Shown in pieces: positions 1 through 11,100 of a stretch of 64,000 bases of DNA (positions within the stretch are counted from its first letter, which is position 1; every line of letters starts with the position of its first letter). This stretch comes from Symsagittifera roscoffensis. Taxonomy: Eukaryota > Xenacoelomorpha > Acoela > Convolutidae. Both the position numbers and the translations under genes were made by a program. The stretch is taken from contig NC_087067.1 of the NCBI RefSeq assembly GCF_963678635.1, forward strand, positions 61,535,857-61,599,856. The letters run 5' to 3'. Under the pieces are notes generated by a model. It ran no database searches and was not told the DNA's origin. It saw only the letters and a program-made list of their open reading frames with translations.

Positions 1-110
1 TCCCAAGACTATACTGTCCCAAGACCGTCTCAAGACTGCACTGTTCCAAGACCGTCCCCAGACTGCACTGTCCCAAGACTTCTTTCGTTTTGTCCCAAGA
101 CGGTCACCAA
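1..110. repeat. Degenerate short tandem repeat (tcccaagac units)
   Basis: The window opens with repeated variants of tcccaagac alternating with tgcactg. Units are irregular, so this is a decayed minisatellite edge rather than a clean array. It may continue to the left of the window. Confidence 0.6.
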
Positions 111-956
111 GTGTCTGGACAGTAGGATTTCTTCTTCTTCGTTGTAGGGACTTCTTGAATCACTGTATCTTGTACCACCACTTGAGTTCTAGTAAAAATT
201 TTCCCAAAAACCCTCTCTTAATGACCAAAAGCTTCAAATACCGACCCTTCTTTTCTATCTCCTTTTCGATGTTTCAAGCAACTTGAAACCAAAACTTGTA
301 CGCAGGTATCTTGTGATCACCTGTTCGTTTAAAAACCAATCACAAATTCTTACCAAAATGTAAAAAAAATTAAACAGGAAAAAGTAATAAAAACAGAGAG
401 ATGTACCCACCTAAAATTCAAACGTGACAGATGTCTACCTTCCATCGAAAAAATGTCTGGTACCTGATTGCCACGCGTTTTCCTCCCCCTGCTAACGATC
501 TTATGGGGTATTTTCTATCCGGGTTCGTTTTCGTGCCCCCCACCTGATCCGACTGTGGTGCCCACCTTAACCTGATCTTATTTTGGATATCCGCTTCTTA
601 TAATTGACGCGTGTAAAATTCTAATGTAACTAAATCAACGATGTCGATTATTTAGTTACTTAGTTACTCTAATTTCCTCCCTTTTTACAATTTTTAACCG
701 CTAACCTCTAACCTAACCAGCCCCCCTTCTAACCTCCCCCCTCTTTAGCCCCCCTCTTAAGCCAAAAATTACCTTAAGCGCCGGGTGCTAAACCTCTTGA
801 GAGAAAACCGTAGAACTGCCTCCAGGCCTGCTTGTGCAAAAACGTTCCTCAAAACTGGGGAATTTTGCTTATCCAATTTTACACTTATCTCCTATAAAGT
901 AAAGTGGATTTTAACGATACCTGTTTTGACCAACTTGAGAACTCTAGAACAGCCAA
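111..956. other. No gene recognised
   Basis: AT-rich DNA with several pyrimidine-rich stretches (for example 660-770). An open frame begins near 785 but is only supported where it runs through the following minisatellite. I see no exon, RNA gene or transposon end here. Confidence 0.4.
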
Positions 957-1232
957 ATGCTCCTAGACCACTTTCCCACTCGGCTGGTCACCTCTTCCAG
1001 TCAAGCCTCCTAGTGGTTCGACCAAATCCTCCTGGACCACTTTCCCACTCGGCTGGTCACTCCTTCCAGTCAAGTCTCCTAGTGGTTCGGCCTAATCCTC
1101 CTGGACCACTTTCCCTCTCGGCTGGTCACCTCGTCCAGTCAAGTCTCCTAGTGGATCAGCCCAGCCCCTTGTGAACCACTTTCCCACTCGGCTGGTCACC
1201 TTTTCCAGTCAAGTCTCCTAGTTGTCCAGCTA
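957..1232. repeat. 69-bp minisatellite, four copies
   Basis: The core gaccactttcccactcggc recurs near 966, 1,035, 1,104 and (as gaacc...) 1,173, giving a period of exactly 69 bp. A second shared block, ccagtcaag-ctcctagt, lies in each unit. Since 69 is a multiple of 3, a plus-strand frame (785-1,174) stays open through the array and encodes 23-residue repeats. That openness is expected from the period and does not show a protein is made. Confidence 0.85.
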
Positions 1233-2631
1233 AGTTGCAAGCTATCTGAAAACCCTTGACATCGCCCCACACTCGGGAACTTTTTTGAGGTTGCTGGATT
1301 AAATTGCTAGATTGATCGAAACGATCGAACTTATAAAACAGTATAGGTATACTATTTAATTATTATAATGGTTTGATCCAACTAATTAGGTGTCAAAGTC
1401 ACTGTCTTTTTTGGTTTTATGGTTTTTGTTCCTTTTTCTATTCTATTTTGGTTTTTTGTTTCGCTTTTTGTCATTTTGCTCGTGTTTTTGTCCCCCTAGT
1501 CACCCCCCTTACTCGGTTAGCTAAGCCTCGTTCGGAGAGCGTACCAGGAATTTTTCTCGAGTTTCCTAAAAAGCTATCACGGTACAACCGGAAGGTTTGC
1601 ACGTTCCAGCCGAACCGTACCACCGGTACTCTAGAATGGGCATGCAGCCCGGAGCTCTCTGCCAAGTGGGTTCGACTCCGTAGTCTTGATGTCGTAACAA
1701 CACCCGGGAGCGCCTTAAAAACACTATGAAACATTCGTCTACTTCGGTCACATATGAGGCTTAAGAAAAATAGGCCCTATAACCATTGGCTCAAGAGTCA
1801 GGGACACTATCTCTTGTGTTTTTCTACCTCAAAACGGTCGCAGCCAATTCGGTTCACTTGCGACATGAGACTACGACCCGTTACAGCTTAAAGGCCACTA
1901 CCAAAATATCCCCCAATCTAGAAATAAGAACGTCCCATACTTAAGTCTCAAAATACCCAAAATACACGAACGCCGTTAAAAACCGGGTCGGAACAATGCG
2001 TTAAGTTACTTTTTATTAGACAGTAGAACTTTGAGCCATTTCAGATGGATAAACCTAAAACTCGCCTTATCTTAACATAACAATCATAAAACACACTCAA
2101 AAAAACTAAATTTGGAACAAATATGTCGACACACTTGAGAATCGGGAGTAATTAAATTGATGAGCAGCTCGAGAAATAAATACAATAACTTGAGAAGTTC
2201 AATACTAATCAGTTTTAATAAAGGAAATAAGTTTTGACTCTAGAATTGCAGTTTTAGTCTGAACCATTGGGACATTCCAGCTGTCCACCTTTCCACTGAA
2301 GGTTCACTCTGGCTCAGTTCGAATAATTGTACTCTTCTCTCGCGATTATCTCGTCTCCTATTTCAAGATAAGACGGCTCTACTCGTGTCTTATTTTGTAT
2401 CTGGAAACTGTGAATAGCAGTTTCCCGCTGCTTTCTTAAGTACTTTCCCGCAATTGTAAGTTTGGTCGTTCTGTTTTTTTTTCCCTATTTTCAGTTGCTG
2501 CGAGAAACTTGAGCATGACAGGCTCAATTCGAAATTTTTAAAAATTAAATTTCACTCCCAAAACCATGTATCTCGTGTTCCTCAAGGTCAAACTTCCAAA
2601 TATGAGAGACTGGCACAGCTGGAAGCAAGGC
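1233..2631. other. No gene recognised; GC-richer patch
   Basis: The segment 1,500-1,730 is visibly richer in G+C than its surroundings and is open on both strands, which is what base composition alone can give. It contains one good tRNA-type B box (1,669-1,679) but no convincing A box or paired arms. The rest is AT-rich sequence without recognisable content. Confidence 0.35.
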
Positions 2632-4479
2632 CTTCTCCGAGCGACAAATTTTTTTCGGAAACTTACAGGTAGGATGCGGTACCAAACGAGGAGCAGAAAT
2701 AGCTGCACACTCGTTTCGAAACTTAATTGAACGCGACGACAATCCAAAATGCACTGTTCTTTTAAAACTAGATTTTAAGAATGCCTTTGACTCTCTAAAT
2801 AGAGAAACAATGTTGAATCATATTTATTCAAATCGTCCCGAATTGTATAATTACACCCATGGCGCGTATGGTGAACTTAGTTACCTTTTTTACGGAAGCT
2901 CTGTCATAATGTCAGAAGACGGAACTCAGCAAGGTGATCCTGAAGCCCCACCCCTTTTTGCGGAAACAATTCATACACTAGTCAAACAGTTGGAGTCGAA
3001 AAAGAACATTTGGTATTTAGATGACGGAAATTTGGCCGACGACTATAAGGTAGTACTCCGGGACCTTAAAAACATTCTGAAATTGGAGCAAATTTACGGC
3101 CTGAGCTTGAACACTGAGAAGTGCGAACTTTGTTTTTAGGGACCGACTGCTAGTACACAGTATAATTCAATTATAACACAATTTTGAAAACTTTTCCCCA
3201 AAATAAAAATTAAAACAAAAGAATAACTCCTCATTTTAGAATCTCCAATCGGCGAACTTTGCCGAAAAGAATTACTCGACGAAAAAATTAAGGAGCTTGA
3301 AAAAATATCGGATGTCATTGGCAAACTAGACGCCCATTATGGTTTTTACCTCCTGAAAAATTGCTTTAGCAAGCCAAAACTCCTAAATTTCTTGCTTTTT
3401 TTGCAAAATGATTTTTTGGAACGCTACGACAAATTACTAAGAAATTCGTTATGCAAGGTCACTAACGTGAAAATGGATGATAACCAGTTTTTACAAGCAG
3501 TTCTCCCGGCAGCCAAAGGTAGCTTGGGCGTTTCATTCGCTCGTCTACTAGCTTTACCCGCTTTCTTAGCCTCAGCAGTAGGAGCGAAAGATGCCTTGAG
3601 CGAAATCTTTGGTTTGGAGCATGTGGATGGAACCTATGATGATGCGCCCAAACGGTGGTTTGAACTGGGAAAAATTGAAGTAGCTCCGGAAAATGAAATC
3701 CAAAAAAGTTGGACGGAGCCAATTTTTGACAGCGAAAATGCACGTTTGATTTTACGACTCGAACCAACAGACGTAAAAAGATTCAACGATTTCCAAGATA
3801 GATTTGGCTCCCAATGGTTGAACGTCATCCCGTGCAAAAATTTAAGATTAAAACTATCGAAAAAACAACTCAGATTTGCGATAGGACTTCGATTAGGCTT
3901 AAAATTATGCGAACGACATAAATGCGTGTGCGGAAAAGACGTTACCGAGGATGGTTGGCATGGTCTTTCATGCCTCAAAAATGCACGGAGATTCTCTAGG
4001 CATTCAAACCTGAATGCCCTTATAAAGCAGACTTTATCTACTACTCACATTCCGTCTGTTTTAGAACCACGACACCTCTACAGGACCGATAGAAGCGACC
4101 AGACGGTTTGACGCTCGTTCCATGGGCTGTTGGTAAGCAGCTCTTGTGGGATGTAACGGTAGTAGACTCCTTGGCTTCTTGTAGGATTAATGACGGGTCG
4201 GTTTGTAACCCTGGTACGGCTGCCGCTGAAGCGGAAGAGCAAAAAAAAGACAAGTATAAAAATCTTGTAGATGATGGATATCTTTTTCAACCGCTAGCTT
4301 TTGAAATTCAGGGCGCGGCCGGCCCCAGCACAGATTTTTTTTTGAGCAAGCTTTGTAAGAACCTAAGCATATGCACTGAGGAACCCAGAGCAGGCAGCTT
4401 TTTGAAACAGAGAATCTCCCTGGCAATACAGATTGCGAACGCGGCTTGCGTACTCGGAACAATAAATGACAAACGGTAG
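2632..4479 (+). pseudogene. Decayed non-LTR retrotransposon: reverse transcriptase plus RLE-type C terminus
   Basis: A broken plus-strand reverse transcriptase. In one frame from about 2,669 it reads a finger/palm block (LDFKNAFDSLN), then TQQGDPEAP, then the catalytic box WYLDDG near 3,010-3,030. Stops follow at 3,137 and twice more before 3,240, after which the frame resumes (SPIGELC...) to 4,111. The C-terminal part has a CCHC-like knuckle (CVCGK...GWHGLSC near 3,925-3,975) and, after a frameshift near 4,108, LLWDVTVVDS. This is like the restriction-like endonuclease tail of RLE-bearing LINEs. Order and motifs fit an RT plus RLE family common in aquatic invertebrates; the clade is not certain. 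Another frameshift near 2,668 breaks the N-terminal side. Several stops and shifts make it a dead copy. Confidence 0.75.
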
Positions 4480-4668
4480 TATTTAATTGAAAAGGACTTA
4501 AACACTTGACATCTTCTTTTATCATTATCACTTCCATATCTAGAAAATTCGAAGGATTTTGACTGGAATACATGATGAAGGGACTCATGACTGTAACCTC
4601 GGTTACTATGATACTTTTGACCTTCTGATTACCTTTAAGAAAAGTACAATCGACTTATCAGAAAAAAA
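4480..4668. other. Spacer between LINE remnant and host gene
   Basis: AT-rich, no coding signal. A promoter for the following gene might lie here or further left, but no TATA-like or initiator motif stands out. Confidence 0.3.
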
Positions 4669-4818
4669 ATGATTAATTTTTTTGGAGTTGATTTCAACAA
4701 GGCTTTCCTTAACGATTTTAATCCAGAATTACATATGCTTAATTGCCAGGAACATTTCCAGCCAGTATGTGATCCGGAGATGGAGTCAAACGAGTGTCAT
4801 AGCGAATTGATTGCTTAA
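4669..4818 (+). other. Small ORF in frame with MEIOC-like exon 1, ended by one TAA
   Basis: ATG at 4,669 opens 49 codons (starts MINFFGVDFNKAF) ending at TAA 4,816-4,818. It is in the same frame as the downstream exon that begins about 4,820. The composition looks protein-like. Possibilities are an upstream ORF, an exon normally spliced around the stop (a GTATGT donor-like site sits at 4,765 and a weak aag acceptor at 4,819, but that pair does not keep frame), or a stop that is an allele or an assembly error. I cannot choose. Confidence 0.35.
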
Positions 4819-4819
4819 G

Positions 4820-5152
4820 GTGTCCCAAATCATTATTTTAACTTGAATCAAAGCTGGACGGACCACATGTCACGTGCTAATTCAAAGATGACGGACCATA
4901 ATGCAGTTTTGGCCTTACCAGAAACTGTTCAGGGTTTCACAATTCCGAACACTTCCGAATCGTTTATTCCTTCGCAGTATTCGTTCAAAAAAGAGTTTGA
5001 AAACTATTTAAAACGACAGCAGATGAATTTAAATCAAGCTAGAAACAAAGCAGTTGAAAGCACTCAGAAAGCATTGTGTTTCCAAATACCTTCCCGAGTT
5101 CTGAGGGAAACAAAGTGTAATTCCTTTGACGAATTCGAAAGTTACATAAGAC
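4820..5152 (+). CDS. MEIOC: MEIOC-like exon 1 (first recognisable exon)
   Basis: Open from just after TAA 4,816 to a strong donor, ac|gtaagt, at 5,153. The first in-frame ATG is at 4,867. It ends in phase 1; the leftover c plus ac of the next exon makes a His codon. The encoded stretch includes FKKEFENYLKRQQ and FDEFESYIRR. If an upstream exon exists it could splice to the weak acceptor ending at 4,819; otherwise 4,867 is the start. Confidence 0.75.
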
Positions 5153-8100
5153 GTAAGTCGAAAAAAGTCAGTTGGTTGCCTTTGAATTAAGTTGAGTATA
5201 GAACGGTAAAAAGAATGCTAGATAGATTGGATCTCATTTCTTTCATTAATTTTTGGTTTTATTCGTATCTAGATTTATCAAAAGTTAGGCCATGGTATGT
5301 TTTGTCTAATTTTTCGCGTATTTTGTCCAGGATAAACAGGAGCTGTAGGACGGCTGACCGGTCCTAGTCCCCAAACTAGCTGGGTGCAGTTTGTTTTCAG
5401 CTACCACAAATAATTGTCGGAGAGAGTTGAGTGATATATCAGTCGTGATTCGAACATTATGCTTAAGTTTATTTTAACTGAATTGAAATTAGTTTTTGGA
5501 GATTTCTAGTGCCATTTTGGGAATCACAAACTTCAAACACTCAAAAAATTTCTGCTAAAAATGGAAATTTTTTTGAATGATTTGTTTTTCTAGTCATTTT
5601 TTTCAAGACCTGTACAAAGTAATATCGAAGTTTTTAAACGTTCGATATCCAAAAAGTTTTTGTCAACTGGACTGGAATGCTCTGAAAAGAAGCGACTGAA
5701 GATCGAACTTTTTCGCCGTTGAATGGTTTTCCTAATTTTTTTAGGGTTGATTTTTTCGCCGTTGATTGTTCTCTCTTGTGTATTTGAGGTTAATTCAAAG
5801 AACAACTACCCTTGGTGTTCAAAAGTTCGCCGGCTCTGGATCACTTTCTTTCCTGGTCATTTCTGATCTCCTCTCTCAGCTTTTCTTGTTTTTTCATTGT
5901 TTTTTTCGTTGTCCGTTTCATTGTCGCTACTGTTTTTAGTTGATGTGAAATTGTAATCTTATCCTTTGGCATGATTATTAGGCTTTTTTCGTTGTTGAAA
6001 CGCACCTCTTGAACAGATTTTGTACTATTCTCAGAGGCGTCTCTGAGTTGGTTTTCTGGAGAGTTTGAGATATAAGTTGATATTCGAGGAAGCTTGTTAC
6101 AATTTGGTCGCTCCAGTGATGATTCAGTTGATTAAGAGGGCTAGACCCTATATAGTGAACTTTTCCGCAGCACTGATCTGAAACTATTTAGTGAGTTTAT
6201 ATCAAAATTTGGCCTCTTGTTTTATTTAAATTTATCAATGGGCCTAATTTTTTGTTGTGGGTAAAGCTGAGGTCTTTTAATGGGTTTTTGTTAATGCATA
6301 CTTATTAGTTTCCGGCCGTTCGCTAAGATGTGTTGATGGTTTCCTCTTGTTTTAATTCATCAATGGGCCTAATTGAACGGATGTTAGGACCATCGAAGTA
6401 CATGAACGCATAAATAGGAACGAGTATATAGATATTGTCATTCTGCAAAAAATGTAATTCTGATTTCCTTTTTTTCCTGCGTTCTTTGCTATGCCTATTG
6501 GACCTGACGAACGAATTAAATGTTTTCCGCATATAAGATTAGGTCCCGAGTTCTGGTTTACAGGTATCCTCAATAAAATCTAATTTCGATAAAATTTGAT
6601 TTGAGAGTTTTTCATAAGTGAGAAAATATTGAATAGTTCTGGCTACCAAAGGTCAAGGTCGTTTTCTTTAATTGTTTTTAATGCATTCTCCTGAATAATT
6701 TCACATATATTTATCCGAACTTGAGGTAGTGTCGAATTGCGGAAGCCAAATTGAAAAGTAATGACTGCTAAAACTTCTGAACCATACTACTCTCTATGGA
6801 CTAAATATTTTGGCATTTAAAATTCGATTCCATTTGAGATTCTGCGTTTTAAAAAAAGTTTTATTTGCTAGTAAAGTGAATCACTATACTCTTTGACAAC
6901 AAAAATTTCGCTGATGTATGCCTGGTGTTTATAACTTAGGTTATTGAAATAAAAGTTAAGCTAATATATATACCTAAATATCATTTTTTTGAAGAATTTT
7001 TGGCTACGTGAATAACCATACAGATTGGGTATTGGTGCCTCAGAGGCGCCTCTGTATTGTTTATCTTTTTCATTTCAATTTTGTTTAGACATGAGTTTCA
7101 AAGAGAGGGAGCTGTTCGAAGTTGCGCACCAACTGTGTCCAGGTGCTCTGGATCTCATTCCCTATTCCCCACTTCCCCAGTGCAATATCAACGGATCTTT
7201 GCCTCCAGTTGTGTCTTATATACAATCGCAAGGTCAGTAGTCAATAAATAAAGTACTAGAATATCGAAACAATTCTCATTATTTCAAACGCAGACATCAT
7301 TCTCATAAAGAGTCGGTGAATGTAGTTTTTTCTGGAAAGGTCTTAAAATTTGTTCACGAGGCTCAAGTATAGTTTTTTGCGGTTTGACTTGAGTTCTTTT
7401 CAAGTTTAATTCATTTCTTTTTTTAAAACAAAGGCAAACTCCTGTCAAATAGCAAAAATGTAAAGTTCATAAAAACGTGATCGACTTCTAGTTTCGAAAA
7501 TGGAGTTTAATTTTCAGATTTCTCAGTGAACTAAAAAAAAATTGCCTATTACTCCAGTTTTTTTAAATTGGGTTTATTGATCAAATAAGTATCAATCATA
7601 CACTTTTCTGGAATTAAAAAGAGCTTTAAGGCTATCTATTTTTTTCGAAAGTTCGTAAATAATGTTTTTTTTCGGCTTTCTTGCATTCATTGGCTCTTTT
7701 CCAACTGTCTGTGGCTATGTTTTTTTTTACTATCAAAACAAAATTCATTCTCATTATTTTAATTCCTAATTTAGATGAACTGCAAAGCATGCTGAACAAT
7801 CTTGCTTTGAAAAATAGCCTGACTCGGAACGTAGTTTCCCTTGGCAACGGATCTACTATGTCATCTCAGGTCGACAATGCAAAATGTTTCGACAAGAATA
7901 AACAACCGTCTGGCTTGATGGATTTTCCGTTTTGTGTTCCAAAGATGCCGAGTAGGATGGCGTCGGATCCAGTCAAACCAAACTTGAATGATAGCAGCGA
8001 TATGAACCCTAATTTGGCCTCCTTGCTCTACGCACACCTTCCTTATTTCCAAGGTAAATTAAAGACCTATCTGTCTTTAGAAAAGTCAATCGGCAAAATT

Positions 8101-11100
8101 TCTGCGCTATACCTCTTGTTTCGTCTTTCTGCGGTTTTCAAAAAGTTAAGGTCTGACGTTTGACTACGATAACTTTTGATGACTAAGTTTTTGATCTCTT
8201 GACCTCCTGCTGTTACAATCCAATTTGATTTTAAAAAAATGGGCTGAGGGTAATTTGGGTCAAATGAAAAAAGGTGCCGAAATTATACTCGAATCCCGCT
8301 TCTGTCACAGTTGGAGTGGAAGTGTCATCCGCCTCCTCAAGGTGGTACCGGCTGCGGCTAAATAGATGACATCTCTCTCTTCTCGGAAGAAAGGTCCAGG
8401 GTAGAACGGTGGGAGCTGGGCGGCGGCTTGTAAATTAAATCTTATAATATAAAAATCCTTCAAATAGTGCTTTAATTTTAGTTAGTATATACTGACACTG
8501 AGGGGTATTGTCATTGTGGAGAAATAGGCAAAGTTTTTTCGTGGTGAAATAAAGTTACGAATTTGTAGGAGTTTTGGCGTGAGTTTTGCTTCCTCATTGC
8601 TTCCTCAATTTAGTAACTCATCGCTATGATTTTAGCTTTACTCATGCTGCAAAATCAACAAAGTCTACTCAACATGGCCTCAGATCCCGCGACAAGCGCC
8701 AGTACGCCACTTGAACTCTTTCAAAATGCATCATCGCAGAGCCCTCTGAACGTCTCGGAAAAAGCCAACGTAAACAATGGAGCCAATAATTTTGTGCGCA
8801 ATGTCAATTTCAATTATGCTCTTTTCAACGAGCTGCTTAGTCAACAACAATCGATTTTCCAAGGCAATCACAAACAAACTTTGCCCATCGGAAACATTAA
8901 TTTAGTCGATGATAAAGACGAGCTTAAGTTGGATTGTCCGCGACCTTTTTCGGTCACACCTACTCTAGCAACGACTCAATACAATCTTCCAAGTTCAAGC
9001 AATTCTAACCATTTTGACCAGAACCAATTTGATCTGAATGCATACATGACGATGTTGGCATCCATGGCATCGGAAATGGTTAAGGATGTTATGGGGTCCG
9101 GAAATCAAAGTATGAAGAATAGTATGCAACCAAGTATCATGCAAAATTCCGCTTTCATGGCTCCAAGTCAAAAAGATATCTTGGAGCAAGGAGGTCACAA
9201 TTTTGGTTCGGCTGTTAATTTCAAAGTCCAGAGTCAGCCCAATAACTGGATGAATTTGTCAAACGGAGGGACGAAGATGTCAGCCAATCGTGGAAATCAC
9301 GGGGGTCAAATGCAGAACAGGAGCAATAATGGCAACCGTTTCAAACAGAGTTATGACTCAGCGGGTGGGGCTAGTGGAGGCATGCATGGTAATAACTCAC
9401 ATCATGGACATGGGAGACATCAAGGTTACCAGCGGCGATCGTGGAGCCGGGCGACAAACTTGCTGCTGGCAAATGTGGGACTTGCTGTTGAACAATTCAA
9501 AGCTATCGAAAATGAGCGGAAAAAGGTCTAACTGTTTTCCCACATTCAGCGACATATTTTTTTCCACTACAAATTGCAAGTTTCCTTGAACGATATGTAT
9601 TTGCTCATTTAAAGCTGATTCATTGCTTCCAGTAATTTTTTACCCTTTGGATACCAATGGTATTGCAATCGGGTACTAGACGTTTTTTTCCCGTAAACAC
9701 TTGTCCACAGACGCATTGGACTCCTGGTGGTACCTTCCTTGGTTCATATTAAAATTTTAGATTGTCTCTTGGACACTTAGGCTGGTGGTATCGAATACGC
9801 CTAGGATGGCTAAGGTACTGGGTTCGAATCTGACCAGGACCAGTTTTTTTTTCAAACGGTAAATGTTCTGGTTCAAAAAAAAATCGGCTTACTATTTAAC
9901 TGCTATATTTTGTCGGCTTAGTTGCCTTATCTAACAATCGTTTTTTTAGCTGTAAACAATTTTCATTGCAGCCATCTTCAGCATTTTAAAAATCCGGCCC
10001 GAATCGTAATTTGCTTTTCGTATTGGTTGTATTTTAACCAGCTCATTTTGTTGAATTTTTTTTCGTCTTTTTTTATTGGCTTAATAAACGTCGGCCTAAT
10101 TAACATCGACTTAGTGACCTTTTATTTCCTCTTTACGTTTAGCATTTTTTAAAGTATTTTTAAATAAGTTAAGTATTTTGAAAAAATGTCTTTTCGACAT
10201 GAATGGTTTCTGCTTAGTTTTTTTTGGCTTTATTACCGCTTGGTCATTATAAATTGAAATCCAATCAAGCATCTGGCGCGTTGTAAACATAAACTGCTTG
10301 AGACGGCAAAGATTTGCGGCTCGAATCCGGCTGGGCCTTTTTTTACCAACTAGTTTTTGTGCTTTTTCGGACTATCGCACGTCTGTTTATATTTGTCGGC
10401 TTAGTTCCCGAAGCTCAATGGTTTAACTTTTTTCCAAGTTGCTGTAATCCATATGCTTGAGACGATAAAGCCCGGGAGTTCGATTCCAGTTGAGACCTTT
10501 TTTCAAATAGAGGTTTTTCGGCTAATTTAGATTGTCTGTCTGCTTATTTTTGTCTGCTTAGTTCCGCAGAAAGGACTTTTTAAAAACTTGGTTTCTCTAT
10601 AGCTTTCCCAAAGCTCTATGTAGAGTTTCTAATGGTGCAGGCAAATTTTTCAGGATATTTTGACTTTTGTTGCAGTCTTATTGACAAAAACGATTTTTTG
10701 AATTTTCTCGTTTGTTTTTCATGGTCATCCGTATATGTATCGCAATTGATGCGAAGCTCAGCTGCGCCTCTGTGTTTAAAGTAAAGTGAAGGCTAATATC
10801 ATCTTAAACAATTGTAGCTTGTGACACAGCAACTTGGCATCTGTATCAAGCCCCGGTTATTTCGTGTTAGTAAGTCCTTGAAATTATTGTTTTCAAATTT
10901 TTTCTTCAATTTTGCGAAATTTATTTTCAGTTCCTGATACTTCAGCGATCAATTTTCACTTGTTACAAAATCAGCTAGTTGATGTGCAAGTTGTACAGTA
11001 TAGGCCGTGATCGTTTTCGCAATGAAAAATTGTTTCAAGGTTTTTCTCGCTAATTGATAATCAACGTAATGAAGGTACTAATATAGGTCGAGTTGCAAAC

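Noticed and set aside
957-1232. CRISPR-like array
   Set aside because: Units are contiguous 69-bp repeats without unique spacers, and the genome is eukaryotic. The same applies to the other tandem repeats.
1669-1679. tRNA B box ggttcgactcc near 1,670
   Set aside because: No A box at tRNA distance and no pairing acceptor or T arms, so no tRNA gene can be called.
1373-1734. Overlapping open frames on both strands near 1.4-1.7 kb
   Set aside because: Local GC-rich composition gives long frames by chance; no domain, splice or homology support.
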